Source: Paenibacillus sabuli (GTDB lineage Bacteria; Bacillota; Bacilli; Paenibacillales; Paenibacillaceae). Taken from it: a DNA stretch of 64,000 nucleotides. The position numbers and the translations under genes are program-made. The DNA lies in contig NZ_JACXIZ010000020.1 of NCBI RefSeq assembly GCF_014705605.1, forward strand, positions 1-64,000, in the 5' to 3' direction. Below, one piece after another: positions 55,491-64,000 of this stretch (position 1 is the first letter of the stretch; each line of letters starts with the position of its first letter). Under the pieces are notes generated by a model. It did no database searches, was not told where the DNA came from, and saw nothing but the letters and a program-made list of their open reading frames with translations.

Positions 55491-56600
55491 CTAGGCGGTG
55501 CCGGCCCGCGGCGGCAGCTCGGCGATCTCGGCGATCCTGCGCTTCAGCTCCCGCTCCATCTCGACGAGCTCTGCTTCGGCCTCGCGGCGCTTGTCCCGCC
55601 CCTCGCCATAGATGGCCATCGTATCCTCCAGCGTCGAGACGAGCTCCTGATGCACGCTGCGCAGCGTGTCCATGCCGATCATGCCTTCCTCGCTGCGCGC
55701 GGCGATCTCCACCGACAGCTCGCGGGTGCGCTCGGCGCCGCGGCGCATCCCGGTCTCGATATGCTCCTTGACCCGATCATGCACCTCCAGGGCCCGCCCG
55801 ACCCGCTCCTGGGCGAGACCGGCGACGAGGTCCATCTTCCATAGCGGGATCAGATTATAGATGACGGATTGAATCTTCTCCATCATCAGTTGCTCGCCTT
55901 GCTGGAGCAGCCGGATGCGCGGCGCCTGGGTGAGCGACAGGAAGCGTGTGCGATTGAAGTCGTCGAGCCGCACCTCCAGCCGGCGGATGAAGGCGTCGAG
56001 CTCGCCCAGCCGCTGGCCGTCCCACGGGTCGGTCCCTTCATCGGCGAGGGCGGACAGGCGCGGGCGCTCCTCGCGCTCGGCCTCGCGCAGGCGCAGCTGC
56101 ACGGCCGCGATATGCAGCTCGAGCCGTCTGAAGTACTCGTGATTGCGCTTGAGCACCAGATCGAGCAGCTGGATATCCTTTTGCAGCATGATGTACGCCT
56201 CGTCCAGCCGGCCGCGTATCGTATCGACCTGCACCTCCAGCGTCTGCGTCTGCTGCAGCGCGCGCTTCGCGCCGCCGAGCCACTTGCCGACGATCGGCAG
56301 TCCGCCGAGCGCGCGCTTGCGTCCGCTGAGCTCGGCGGGCACCTGCTGCACCGCCAGGATGAGCTCGGTCACCGTCTCGCCCACCTCGCCGCTGCGTCCG
56401 CTCCGCACCTGGGCGAGGATCGAGCCGGCGAACTCGGCGATCTCCTCCTGGATGTCGTTGCCGAATCGGCTGACCGAGGCGGAATCCTCGAGGCTCAGAC
56501 GCTCGGAGAGGCGGCGGGCTTCTTCCCGCTCGCGCGGGCCGAGCTGCTCGACGATCGCCGCGAGGTCGCGGCTGCCGCGGTCTTGGTTGTTCGTGGTCAT
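55491..56600 (-). CDS. TelA-family toxic anion resistance protein
   Basis: 369 residues from the ATG at 56600, which follows GAGGATGAATTC and overlaps the stop of the upstream gene by 4 bp. Long helical, coiled-coil-rich protein typical of TelA/YceH: EVQVDTIRGRLDEAYIMLQK and the family core QAPRIRLLQQGEQLMMEKIQ near residue 245, then LIPLWKMDLVAGLAQER. The family is linked to resistance to tellurite, nisin and other membrane stress, mechanism unknown. Second gene of a two-gene operon with xpaC, the standard Bacillales arrangement. Confidence 0.9.
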   Translation of the reverse strand: MTTNNQDRGSRDLAAIVEQLGPREREEARRLSERLSLEDSASVSRFGNDIQEEIAEFAGSILAQVRSGRSGEVGETVTELILAVQQVPAELSGRKRALGGLPIVGKWLGGAKRALQQTQTLEVQVDTIRGRLDEAYIMLQKDIQLLDLVLKRNHEYFRRLELHIAAVQLRLREAEREERPRLSALADEGTDPWDGQRLGELDAFIRRLEVRLDDFNRTRFLSLTQAPRIRLLQQGEQLMMEKIQSVIYNLIPLWKMDLVAGLAQERVGRALEVHDRVKEHIETGMRRGAERTRELSVEIAARSEEGMIGMDTLRSVHQELVSTLEDTMAIYGEGRDKRREAEAELVEMERELKRRIAEIAELPPRAGTA

Positions 56601-57250
56601 GAATTCATCCTCCTCGCTTCCATCGGCTGGGCGGGCTCGCTCTCGCCCCGCATCATATGCTCCAGTGTGTTGACCTCGACTTCGACCTCGACCAGCTCGT
56701 CGTTGAGCAGCTTGCGCAGCGCCTTCAAAAAACTGCCTTGCAAGCCGACCAGCGCATGCTCGATGCGCTTGGCCTGGAACTCCATCTCCTTGGTATAGAC
56801 CGGACTGCTCATGAACTGCTCGTATTGCCGCATGAGGCGATGCGCCGTCTGCAAATAATAGTCGTAGTGGCGCTGCACGAGCGGCAGGGCGGCAGGCCGC
56901 TGCCGAATCTTGTCGGTGATGCGCTCCGCAGTGTCGCACAGCTCGCCCACGCGCCGGGCGACCTCTTGGTCCGCCACCGCCGAGGCGATGCGCAGCAGCT
57001 CCTCGACCTGTTGCGCGCCGCGCGTCAGCGTACGGTTCGCCTGAGCCGTGATCGGAGGAAGGGCTTCCTTCGGCGGTGGAGCCGCCGCGGGAGCGGGGGG
57101 CTGTGCGGCGCGCGGAGCGGGCGCCCGCGCGAGGCGCTTTTGCGCCGGTCGGGCGTGTAGCCGCGGCGCTTTCGCTTCGGCGGCCCCAAGCTGCCGAATG
57201 ACGTAGTACAGCGCGCCGAGGATGAGTGCCAGCAGCAGAATTTGGATCAA
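56597..57250 (-). CDS. xpaC: XpaC-like 5-bromo-4-chloroindolyl phosphate hydrolysis protein
   Basis: 217 residues if translation starts at the TTG at 57250, placed 6 bases after GGGAGGGGAG. Earlier in-frame starts have no ribosome site, and the ATG between the two is out of frame and stops at once. One N-terminal helix (IQILLLALILGALYYVIRQL), then an Ala/Pro-rich linker (about 30-70), then a helical domain (QVEELLRIASAVADQEVARR ... YTKEMEFQAKRIEHALVGLQ). The family was named for phosphatase-like activity; real role unknown. Coupled to the TelA gene. Confidence 0.85.
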   Translation of the reverse strand: MIQILLLALILGALYYVIRQLGAAEAKAPRLHARPAQKRLARAPAPRAAQPPAPAAAPPPKEALPPITAQANRTLTRGAQQVEELLRIASAVADQEVARRVGELCDTAERITDKIRQRPAALPLVQRHYDYYLQTAHRLMRQYEQFMSSPVYTKEMEFQAKRIEHALVGLQGSFLKALRKLLNDELVEVEVEVNTLEHMMRGESEPAQPMEARRMNS

Positions 57251-57410
57251 TGCATACTCCCCTCCCGAGGGCCTTCCCATGCGGACGGCATGGCGAAACA
57301 AGCCAGGTAAAATAATGGTATATATTACCCTTCGCCGTCTATGTCGAAACACCTTCTGCACTTGCAGAAAATCCATCATTTTCAACTGGTATAGGATCGT
57401 ATGTTCGGTG

Positions 57411-57430
57411 TATAATAGGAACAGGAGTTC
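57411..57430 (+). promoter_or_regulatory. -10 box and LexA (DinR) box of the polymerase operon
   Basis: TATAAT at 57411-57416 is followed at once by GAAC-AGGA-GTTC (57419-57430), a full GAAC-N4-GTTC LexA-type box of Bacillales. It lies 77 bases before the first gene. No good -35 is visible. Confidence 0.6.
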
Positions 57431-57506
57431 TTATTCGGCGTGCAGGGCGGTCCGCTTGGATCTGCGCCGCCAGAGGACGGCGCGAGCCGTTTTGGAGGGA
57501 TGAGAG

Positions 57507-57713
57507 ATGACAACGGGCATCGAGCAGTGGACGGGACGGGTGGTGGAGATGATCTATCTCGACCGCAAGGGCGCATTCTCCAAACGGCGCGTCCGCATTA
57601 TCGCAGTCCGGGACGGCCGGGTGCGGGCCTACTGCCTGCGCGCGCAAGCGCCGCGGCTGTTCGCGGCGGAGCGGATCATGGCGCTGCTGCCGGTGGCTTC
57701 GCATGCCGGCTGA
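57507..57713 (+). CDS. small WYL-like protein preceding the Y-family polymerase
   Basis: 68 residues. Sequence such as RVRIIAVRDGRVRAYCLRAQ and PRLFAAERIMALLPV resembles the core of WYL domains, which bind nucleic-acid-like ligands in regulators. It is too short for a complete WYL regulator and has no helix-turn-helix. Starts with ATG after GGAGGGATGAGAG. Its end overlaps the polymerase start by 11 bp. The position recalls the small YolD-type genes before UvrX-like polymerases, but the sequence is different. Confidence 0.7.
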   Translation: MTTGIEQWTGRVVEMIYLDRKGAFSKRRVRIIAVRDGRVRAYCLRAQAPRLFAAERIMALLPVASHAG

Positions 57714-59001
57714 AGCGCCGGCCCCGGGCATTCTCCACGGCGGCCGGCGCGAGCGGACCATCATGCTGATCGACGGACAGTCCTTCTACGCATCGGTGGA
57801 AAAAGCCGCCCATCCGGCCTACCGCGACAGGCCGGTGGCGGTCGGAGACCCGGAGCGGCGGGCGGGCATCATTCTCGCCGCGTGCCCCCTGGCCAAGAAG
57901 CGCGGGGTGACGACGGCGGAGCGCCTGTTCGAGGCGCTGGCCAAGTGCCCCGAGCTGGTGGTCATTCGGCCCCGGATGCAGACGTACATTACGATTTCCT
58001 TGCTCATTACGGAGATTTACGAATCGTTCACCGAGCTGGTGGAGCCGTATTCCATCGACGAGCAATTCCTCGATGTCACAGGCTCGCTCGGGACGAGCGG
58101 CGATGCCGACGCTCTGGCGCGGGAGATCCAGGCGAAGGTGCTGCTCTCTACGGGCGTATGGTCGCGGGTCGGCATCGGACCGAGCAAAATATTGGCCAAG
58201 ATGGCCACGGACAACTTCGCCAAAAAGCGCGCCGGCGGCGTCTTTCGCTTCACCGGGGACAACGTCGAGACCGACCTGTGGCCGCTGCCGGTGGAGCAGA
58301 TGTTCATGGTCGGCTCCAGGATGACGTACCACTTCTGGCGCATGGGCGTGCGCACGATCGGCGATATCGCGCGGATGGAGCTGGGCGACTTCCAGCGCAA
58401 GCTGCGGCGGGCGATGGGGCGCCAATCGGATATTCAGGCGGGCTATTACTGGCAGACGGCGCGGGGCATCGATCCGAGCCCGGTCGTCGCCTCGGTGCGC
58501 GAGGCGCTGCAGTCGGTGAGCCACGGCAAGGCGCTGCGCGCCGGCCACTATCGCGAGCTCGCAGATATCGAGGTGGTGCTGCTCGAGCTCGTCATCGAGG
58601 TGTGCAGGCGGGCGCGGCGGCTCGGCCGGCAGGGCCGGGTCGTCTCGGTCGGCGCAGTGGAGAGCGACGGGGAGCGGTCGTATTCCTTCAGCCGGCAGAC
58701 GACTCTGCCGCAGGCGACCTCGCTCACGCACGAGGTGGCCGCGGCGGCCCGGCGCTTGCTTGTCGCCCATTGGCGCGGCAGGCCGGTGAGCCGGCTATTT
58801 ATTTCGTTGACGCAGCTGTCGGGCGACGACACGTATCAGCTGACGCTGTTCGAGGACCGTACGGCGGCGTACGAGCTGGAGCGGGCCTCGGACACGATCA
58901 AGGCGCGCTTCGGCGACGATGCGCTGATGCGGGCGTCTTCCTTGCTGGAGGCGGGCGTGGCGCGGGAGCGGGCAGAGCAGATCGGAGGGCATTATCGGTG
59001 A
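57703..59001 (+). CDS. Y-family DNA polymerase (UmuC/UvrX-like)
   Basis: 432 residues. Asp24 in MLIDGQSFYASVE and the Asp119-Glu120 pair in VEPYSIDEQFLDVTG are the metal-binding catalytic triad of Y-family polymerases; the fingers, palm and little-finger regions are all present (VGIGPSKILAKMATDNFAKK near 165). It copies across damaged DNA. ATG at 57703 overlaps the WYL-like gene. A LexA-type box precedes the operon, so SOS induction is expected. The beta-clamp-binding end is not clear. Confidence 0.92.
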   Translation: MPAEAPAPGILHGGRRERTIMLIDGQSFYASVEKAAHPAYRDRPVAVGDPERRAGIILAACPLAKKRGVTTAERLFEALAKCPELVVIRPRMQTYITISLLITEIYESFTELVEPYSIDEQFLDVTGSLGTSGDADALAREIQAKVLLSTGVWSRVGIGPSKILAKMATDNFAKKRAGGVFRFTGDNVETDLWPLPVEQMFMVGSRMTYHFWRMGVRTIGDIARMELGDFQRKLRRAMGRQSDIQAGYYWQTARGIDPSPVVASVREALQSVSHGKALRAGHYRELADIEVVLLELVIEVCRRARRLGRQGRVVSVGAVESDGERSYSFSRQTTLPQATSLTHEVAAAARRLLVAHWRGRPVSRLFISLTQLSGDDTYQLTLFEDRTAAYELERASDTIKARFGDDALMRASSLLEAGVARERAEQIGGHYR

Positions 59002-59471
59002 CCAAACTCGACGGCAACGTGCGTTGGCAGTCCAAAATGCTGCTGACCGAGCATCAAGAGCAATACGAGTCTCGCCATGATTCAAAGGCGGCGGGGCGGG
59101 CAACGCCGGAGGAGCTGACCATGATCCGGGATCATGTGCTGCTGCCCCATCTGCTGACGATCCTGCAGAGCAGCATGAACAAGCTGGAGCATGCTCCGAA
59201 CGTGCTGAACAAGCTGTTCGCAGCCATGGGACGGCAGCTGATGAATCGCGTCTCCAAGGACATGTACGCCCTGAGGCGCGAGCTGCGGCGACGCAACATC
59301 AAGATCTTGAACGACGAGCAAGCTGATCTGGTCGTCTATTATCGGTATGTCTGCCGCGGCTACGAGGACCGCTTCGGCATCGTGCGCGAGGTGATGCGGG
59401 CCGAGATCAGCCTGCGGCTGACGCGCTACGTGCGCGAGCTGACGGAGCTGACGAAGGAGTACGGCAAGTGA
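58998..59471 (+). CDS. conserved hypothetical protein coupled to the Y-family polymerase
   Basis: 157 residues. GTG start overlaps the polymerase stop (GTGA). The N-terminus (NVRWQSKMLLTEHQEQY) has the look of the YolD-type motif, then a helical body rich in Arg/Leu (LLPHLLTILQSSMNKLEHAP, DMYALRRELRRRNIKILNDE). Near the end VYYRYVCRGYEDRFGIVREV is strikingly well formed and probably conserved. Third gene of the putative SOS operon. Function unknown; a polymerase accessory is the natural guess. Confidence 0.75.
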   Translation: MTKLDGNVRWQSKMLLTEHQEQYESRHDSKAAGRATPEELTMIRDHVLLPHLLTILQSSMNKLEHAPNVLNKLFAAMGRQLMNRVSKDMYALRRELRRRNIKILNDEQADLVVYYRYVCRGYEDRFGIVREVMRAEISLRLTRYVRELTELTKEYGK

Positions 59472-59473
59472 GC

Positions 59474-59494
59474 GCCCTGCCGCTAATGCAGGGC
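59474..59494. other. hairpin between convergent genes
   Basis: GCCCTGC / GCAGGGC 7-bp stem over the stop of the ROK gene; no T-run. Confidence 0.4.
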
Positions 59495-60694
59495 CAGTTC
59501 CCGCACCATCAGCGCCGCGCCGGTCGCGACGGCGTCCTCCCGCAGCTCGCCCTTGGAAAAGCTCGGCCGATAGTCGGGGTAATGGTACGTGTTGTGAATG
59601 GCGGTCTCGATGGAGGAGGTATAGAAGGGCTCCCAGGCGTTGACCAGCGTGCCTCCGAGAATGACCTGCTCCGGATGAAAAATGTTGATCAGGTTGGCAA
59701 GTCCGATACCAAAACAGGCGGCGGCCTGCAAAAAAAGCTCGCGGACCGCAGCATCCTCCTGGGCCAGCGCCCGCATCAGCAGATCGAACGTAATCTCGTC
59801 GGGTCCGACGAGGTAGGCGGAGGTCAGATGACTGCGGCCCATGCGAGCCTGCAGACGGGCCTGCTTCTCCAGCGCCTGAATGGAGGCGAAGGCCTCGAGC
59901 GCGCCGTAATTGCCGCTCTCCTGCAGGCGCGGGCCGCCGAGCTGAATGATCATCTGCCCGATCGCGCCCTCGCGGTCGATCGAGCCGTGCACGAGCTGAC
60001 CGTGCGACATCATTGCCGAGCGCAGGCCGACGCCTGCATGGACGTACAGCATATGCTGCGGCTGCGCGCGCCGCATCGCCCAGCGCTCGCCGAGCAGCGC
60101 CGTGTTGGCGCCGTTGTCGAGATAGGCGGGCAGGCCGCAATGCTCTCCGATCAGCGTGCAGATCGGCAGATCGTGCCAGCCGGGCGCCGGATAATGCAGC
60201 GGCTTCAGGATGCGCCCGGCCTCGCGGTCGAGCGGGCCGACCGCCCCGATGCCGATGCCGAGCACCTGGGACGCCTCGAGCTGATGGTCCTTGAGCAGTG
60301 TGCGAATCGTCGCCGCGACATGCGCGGCGAAGACAGGGGGTGTCATCGCCTCGTCCATCCGCCAGCGTGTGAAGGACATCGGGTTCATCTGCATGTCGAA
60401 CAGCCCGAGCGCCGAGTAAAAGCGGGAAATCTCCAGCCCGAACATGTAGCCGTAGGAGGCGTTGAGGCTATACAGAATCGGCTTGCGCCCCCCGCTGGAC
60501 TGTCCGCGTCCGGAGACCGTCAGCAGCCGCTGCTCCAGCATTTCGTCCAGCAGACGGCTCAGGGTGCTGCTCGTAAGGCCGGAGCTGTCCAACAGCTCGG
60601 CCTTGGAGGCGATGCCGCCGATCTCGATCCGGTGATAAATTTGGTTTTTTGGCGTGGTCCGATAGTTCGTCATCATATGCCGATTATACTTCAT
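59483..60694 (-). CDS. ROK-family transcriptional regulator (NagC/XylR type)
   Basis: 403 residues from the ATG at 60694, after GGAGAAGCG; upstream in-frame starts lack a ribosome site. N-terminal winged helix (IASKAELLDSSGLTSSTLSR, about 25-45). ROK sugar-kinase-like domain with ATP-site-like IGAVGPLDREAGR and a sugar site around NGANTALLGERW. The usual Zn Cys cluster (CGCxGCxE) is not seen. Typical members are xylose or N-acetylglucosamine repressors. Divergent from the formylglycine-generating enzyme and two genes from GH51, so either could be a target. Confidence 0.87.
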   Translation of the reverse strand: MKYNRHMMTNYRTTPKNQIYHRIEIGGIASKAELLDSSGLTSSTLSRLLDEMLEQRLLTVSGRGQSSGGRKPILYSLNASYGYMFGLEISRFYSALGLFDMQMNPMSFTRWRMDEAMTPPVFAAHVAATIRTLLKDHQLEASQVLGIGIGAVGPLDREAGRILKPLHYPAPGWHDLPICTLIGEHCGLPAYLDNGANTALLGERWAMRRAQPQHMLYVHAGVGLRSAMMSHGQLVHGSIDREGAIGQMIIQLGGPRLQESGNYGALEAFASIQALEKQARLQARMGRSHLTSAYLVGPDEITFDLLMRALAQEDAAVRELFLQAAACFGIGLANLINIFHPEQVILGGTLVNAWEPFYTSSIETAIHNTYHYPDYRPSFSKGELREDAVATGAALMVRELALH

Positions 60695-60805
60695 CGCTTC
60701 TCCAAAAAGAAGCACCTTGCACGGAACGAAGATTCTAGAGCGGAGGGGCAATTTGTGCTAAGCTAAGAATAGCGCAGTGACAGGACAAGGAGTTGAAGCA
60801 ACGTT

Positions 60806-61819
60806 ATGGAAGAGCAAGCGCCCAAAAGCTGTTGTGCCGCTGGCCGCGAGCAGGTGGAGTCGGCGCCGGCTGACGCCAAGCCGCCGGCCGCCGAAATGAC
60901 ATTTGCGAAACGGATGAAACGTCGCGCTCTTGCCCAGGAGGGCGAGGGTCCGGGCAGCATGATCCGTCTTCCGGGAGGCACGTTCGAGATGGGGACGGAC
61001 ACGAAGGATGGCTTCCCGGCCGACGGCGAAGGCCCGATCCGGCGGGTCGAGGTGGACAGCTTTGAAATTTCGGCTCATGCGGTCACAAATGCGGAATTCG
61101 CGCGGTTCGTGGAGGCGACCGGCTATGTGACGGAGGCGGAGCGGTTCGGCTGGTCGTTCGTCTTCCACCTCCTCGTCTCCGAGGAGGTCGGCCGCCAGGT
61201 CAGCAACGTGCCGCAAGGCGTGCCGTGGTGGCTGGTGGTGCAAGGCGCCTACTGGCGCTGCCCGGAAGGTCCCGATTCGAATGTCGAGGCGCGCGGCGAT
61301 CATCCGGTCGTGCATATCTCGTGGAACGATGCCGGCGCCTATTGCCGGTGGAGCGGGACGCAGCTGCCGACCGAAGCGCAATGGGAATATGCGGCGCGCG
61401 GCGGCCTGCAGCGCAAGACGTATCCGTGGGGCGACCTGCTCAAGGAGGGCGGCCGCCATCGCTGCAACATCTGGCAGGGCAAGTTCCCGGTCAAAAACAA
61501 CGCCAGCGACGGCTACGTCGGCACCGCGCCGGTGGACGCCTACGAGCCCAACGGCTACGGCTTGTACAACATGTCGGGCAATGTCTGGGAGTGGTGCCGC
61601 GATCATTTCACGCCGGAGTATCACCGGATCACCTCGGACCACAATCCGCTGCACGAGGACAAGGGAGACAAGCGCTCCATGCGCGGCGGTTCGTATCTCT
61701 GCCATCGTTCGTATTGCAATCGGTATCGGCTGGCGGCGCGCAGCTCCAACACCGCCGACAGCTCGACCGGCAATTGCGGCTTTCGCGTTGTGCGGGAAGC
61801 GAATGCGAATGGCCAGTGA
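60806..61819 (+). CDS. formylglycine-generating enzyme (SUMF1/FGE family)
   Basis: 337 residues. Converts the Cys of sulfatase C-x-P-x-R motifs to formylglycine using oxygen and copper. Both active-site cysteines are present, Cys299 and Cys304 in GGSYLCHRSYCNRYR, spaced as in human SUMF1 (336 and 341). The fold markers ISWNDAGAYCRWSG, LPTEAQWEYAARGG and NVWEWCRDHF are also intact. The N-terminal SCCAAGREQ is a common FGE start. ATG after AAGGAG at 13 bases. The Cys-type sulfatase at 5953-7392 is its obvious client in the window. Confidence 0.93.
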   Translation: MEEQAPKSCCAAGREQVESAPADAKPPAAEMTFAKRMKRRALAQEGEGPGSMIRLPGGTFEMGTDTKDGFPADGEGPIRRVEVDSFEISAHAVTNAEFARFVEATGYVTEAERFGWSFVFHLLVSEEVGRQVSNVPQGVPWWLVVQGAYWRCPEGPDSNVEARGDHPVVHISWNDAGAYCRWSGTQLPTEAQWEYAARGGLQRKTYPWGDLLKEGGRHRCNIWQGKFPVKNNASDGYVGTAPVDAYEPNGYGLYNMSGNVWEWCRDHFTPEYHRITSDHNPLHEDKGDKRSMRGGSYLCHRSYCNRYRLAARSSNTADSSTGNCGFRVVREANANGQ

Positions 61820-61992
61820 TGTGCAGTGGGCAGGGAGCAAACGAAAAACAACTCGGCTACGCTCCCTGAGGCGCGCCCGGGTATGCTTCCGGGCAATGCG
61901 CCCCAGGACGCGCTCCACGACGCGCCCGGAGAGCATTGCCTAAGGATGCGTCCAGGCTAATAAGACCATTCGCGCTTCCCGAGCCCGTGTGA

Positions 61993-62090
61993 CCTCAAAA
62001 TATGAGCCTAAATTCGCCTCCGCAGCAAATTCGACTGAGTAACCTCACATTACGAGCTTAAATCGGCCTCCGCAGCAAATTCACCCAGCT
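61993..62090 (-). repeat. 50-bp tandem array 4 (two units, inverted)
   Basis: CCTCAAAATATGAGCC at 61993 and CCTCACATTACGAGC at 62043 are 50 bp apart, and GCCTCCGCAGCAAATTC recurs at the same spacing. Read on the minus strand the units match the TTTAAGC ... TGAGGTTAC core of the other arrays. Confidence 0.85.
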
Positions 62091-62361
62091 TGTTTCGAAT
62101 TCGCACCCGTTTACCAAGCACAATACGCAATTTTGATTAATATAAATATAAATCCTTGTGGGAGATATAATTTACGTCCGCAGAAATTTGGGGGTTGCGT
62201 TATCGCATGAGAACCATTACAGTATAACTGAATCAAGTCATAAGCTCGCTGAACTCAGCGTTCATTGCGCGATCTGCTGTTTTTGCTGTTGCGTCGAGCT
62301 TGCTTGTTCATCAGTGTCAACATTGGATTATTAATTATATTAATTCAAAGGGGAGATTTAT
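62091..62361 (+). promoter_or_regulatory. AT-rich leader of the arabinofuranosidase gene
   Basis: A TATAAT (62166-62171) lacks a good -35. TTGCGT (62195-62200) with 17 bases to TACAGT (62218-62223) is another candidate. No operator is evident. The AGGGGAGA ribosome site is at 62349. The stretch 61820-61992 shows nothing. Confidence 0.3.
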
Positions 62362-63852
62362 GTGACCGCGAACATAACACTGAACGCCGATCGGGTCGCC
62401 GGTACAATCGATCGCAATCTGTACGGGCATTTTGCCGAGCACCTCGGCCGTTGTATCTACGAAGGGATCTGGGTAGGAGAGGATTCGCCGATATCCAACA
62501 CGAACGGCATTCGCAACGATGTGCTGGAAGCGCTTCGACGCCTGCAAGTGCCGGTGCTGCGTTGGCCGGGCGGCTGCTTCGCGGACGAGTACCACTGGAA
62601 GGACGGCATCGGGCCGCGCGGAGATCGCAAGCGGATGGTCAATACGCACTGGGGCGGGGTGGTGGAGAACAATCACTTCGGCACGCATGAATTTCTGATG
62701 CTGTGCGAGCTGCTCGATTGCGCGCCGTACATCAACGGCAACGTCGGCAGCGGCACGGTGCAGGAGATGGCAGAATGGGTGGAATACATGACCTTCGACG
62801 GCGTCTCGCCGATGGCCGAGCTGCGTCAGGCCAATGGCCGCAAGGCGCCGTGGAAGGTGCCTTATTTCGGCGTAGGCAACGAGAACTGGGGCTGCGGCGG
62901 CAATATGCGTCCGGAGTATTATGCGGATCTGTACCGCCAGTTCCAGACGTATGTGCGTCAGTACGGCGACAATAAGATCACGAAGATTGCCTGCGGCCCC
63001 GGCGGCGCGGATTATCGCTGGACCGAGACGGTCATGCGGGAGGCGCACGCCAAAATGGATGCGTTCACGCTGCATCATTACACCGTTCCCGGTCCGTCCT
63101 GGCAGGACAAGGGCGAGGCGATCGGCTTCACCGAGCAAGAATGGTTCACGACGATGGAACGAGCGCTGCAGATGGACGAGCTGATCACCCGGCACAGCGC
63201 CATTATGGACCAATACGATCCGGAGCGGCGCATCGGCTTGATCGTGGACGAATGGGGCACCTGGTTCAACGTCGAGCCGGGGACGAATCCGGGCTTCCTC
63301 TACCAGCAGAATACCGTGCGCGACGCGCTGGTGGCGGCGGCGACGCTCCATATTTTTCAGAAGCATTGCAAGCGTGTGCGGATGGCCAACCTGGCGCAGA
63401 CGGTCAATGTGCTGCAGGCGGTCATCTTGACGGAAGGCGAGCGGATGCTGCTGACGCCGACCTATCACGTCTTCGAGATGCTCAAGGTCCATCAGGACGC
63501 GGAGCTGTTGGATGTCCATCTGCAGAGTGAATCCTACGAGCTGGAAGGGCGCGAATTGCCGCAATTGTCGGTCTCGGCCTCGCGCAGCAGCGATGGTCGC
63601 ATTCACCTCAGCCTGGCGAATCTGCACCCGACGAGGTCGGCCCCGCTGAAGCTGGCGGTGCGCGGTGCGGCAACGGAAGGGCTGCGTCTGAGCGCCGTAG
63701 AGCTGACAGGCGACGCCATGGATGCGCACAATACGTTCGATCAGCCTGAGCGGGTCAAGCCGCGCGCTGCAGATGCGCTCGTCCTGGAGAGCGGAGCCGT
63801 GCATGGCAGCGTGGCGCCGATGTCGGTCACGCTGGTGACGCTGCAGTCGTGA
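62362..63852 (+). CDS. abfA: alpha-L-arabinofuranosidase (GH51)
   Basis: 496 residues, normal for intracellular GH51. The start codon is the GTG at 62362, since the ATG three bases before is followed by TGA. Acid/base Glu174 in [12 protein letters not shown], nucleophile Glu297 in [28 protein letters not shown] is also typical. The enzyme frees arabinose from imported arabino-oligosaccharides; no signal peptide. GTGA overlap couples it to the next gene. Confidence 0.95.
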   Translation: MTANITLNADRVAGTIDRNLYGHFAEHLGRCIYEGIWVGEDSPISNTNGIRNDVLEALRRLQVPVLRWPGGCFADEYHWKDGIGPRGDRKRMVNTHWGGVVENNHFGTHEFLMLCELLDCAPYINGNVGSGTVQEMAEWVEYMTFDGVSPMAELRQANGRKAPWKVPYFGVGNENWGCGGNMRPEYYADLYRQFQTYVRQYGDNKITKIACGPGGADYRWTETVMREAHAKMDAFTLHHYTVPGPSWQDKGEAIGFTEQEWFTTMERALQMDELITRHSAIMDQYDPERRIGLIVDEWGTWFNVEPGTNPGFLYQQNTVRDALVAAATLHIFQKHCKRVRMANLAQTVNVLQAVILTEGERMLLTPTYHVFEMLKVHQDAELLDVHLQSESYELEGRELPQLSVSASRSSDGRIHLSLANLHPTRSAPLKLAVRGAATEGLRLSAVELTGDAMDAHNTFDQPERVKPRAADALVLESGAVHGSVAPMSVTLVTLQS

Positions 63853-64000
63853 GCGGGCCGAAGGGCAGACGCCCCTGCCGAGGCTGCCGGGGCGAGGCGG
63901 AGATCACGTCGGAGCAGATCGAGCGCGGCGTAGGCGCGCTGCTCCGCAGCGGCAGGCCGCTCGTACCGGAGCCGCTGTATGCGCAGCGATTGGCGGCCTG
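63849..64000 (+). CDS. DUF6171-like small protein (partial, cut by window end)
   Basis: GTG start overlaps the GH51 stop. The 50 visible residues begin [20 protein letters not shown] and end [15 protein letters not shown]. The C-x2-C pair and the EPLYAQRL stretch resemble the start of DUF6171 proteins, which have two Cys-rich knuckles. The second knuckle lies beyond the window. Confidence 0.55.
   Translation, partial: MSGPKGRRPCRGCRGEAEITSEQIERGVGALLRSGRPLVPEPLYAQRLAA

Noticed and set aside
62265-62690. A hydrophobic leader peptide before GH51
   Set aside because: The frame has a TTG start without a ribosome site and runs into GH51 out of frame.

Overview
The window is chromosomal DNA of a high-GC Firmicute, most likely Paenibacillaceae (Paenibacillus/Cohnella-like). 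The signs are repeated LplA/LplB/YtcP-type sugar transporters paired with membrane-anchored AraC regulators, strong AGGAGG ribosome sites with frequent GTG/TTG starts, a GAAC-N4-GTTC LexA-type box, CcpA (cre)-like sites, and Bacillales families such as XpaC/TelA, DUF423, DUF4166 and YhYH/copper-amine-oxidase stalk proteins. There is no tRNA, rRNA, phage, transposase or CRISPR. This assignment is inference from gene content.

Layout. 1-1910: the end of a probable FAD oxidoreductase gene and a frameshifted remnant. 1984-4919: a secreted YHYH/stalk protein, a Gfo/Idh/MocA oxidoreductase, and a two-module VOC dioxygenase-like protein with a complex promoter. 4920-5952: a gene-free kilobase full of terminators and structured repeats. 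5953-9724: a Cys-type sulfatase coupled to a zinc dehydrogenase, then a P-loop kinase and a DUF423 protein. 10166-16009: sugar transport system 1 (AraC sensor-regulator, two permeases, binding protein). 16169-18768: amidohydrolase plus Rieske operon with a divergent AraC regulator. 19020-19845: a tiny CydS-like membrane peptide and MgtC. 20369-27760: transport system 2 with its AraC regulator and an oxidoreductase. 28147-41578: transport system 3 and a glycan-degradation block (GH3, GH125, a large clan GH-A enzyme). 42528-46777: a D-amino-acid cluster (D-threonine aldolase-like, N-acyl-D-amino acid deacylase, M20 peptidase). 47586-53079: a large PAS hybrid kinase followed by a second kinase/response-regulator pair. 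53322-57250: DoxX-like plus DUF4166, and XpaC plus TelA. 57507-59471: a LexA-boxed Y-family polymerase operon. 59483-64000: ROK regulator, formylglycine-generating enzyme, GH51 arabinofuranosidase and the start of a DUF6171-like gene.

How it works together. The window is mainly a carbohydrate-foraging region. Three CUT1 transporters lack their own ATPase and presumably share one encoded elsewhere. Each is controlled by a one-component membrane AraC regulator, and several promoters carry cre-like sites. The sulfatase needs the formylglycine-generating enzyme that lies 53 kb away in the same window. GH125, GH3, the GH-A enzyme and GH51 point to mannose- and arabinose-containing glycans.

The least explained feature is non-coding. 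Intergenic regions carry several repeat families that share a unit length of 50 bp (or 51-52): four tandem arrays of a common unit, and palindromic quartets (two units forward, two reversed), one of them a 318-bp element present three times.
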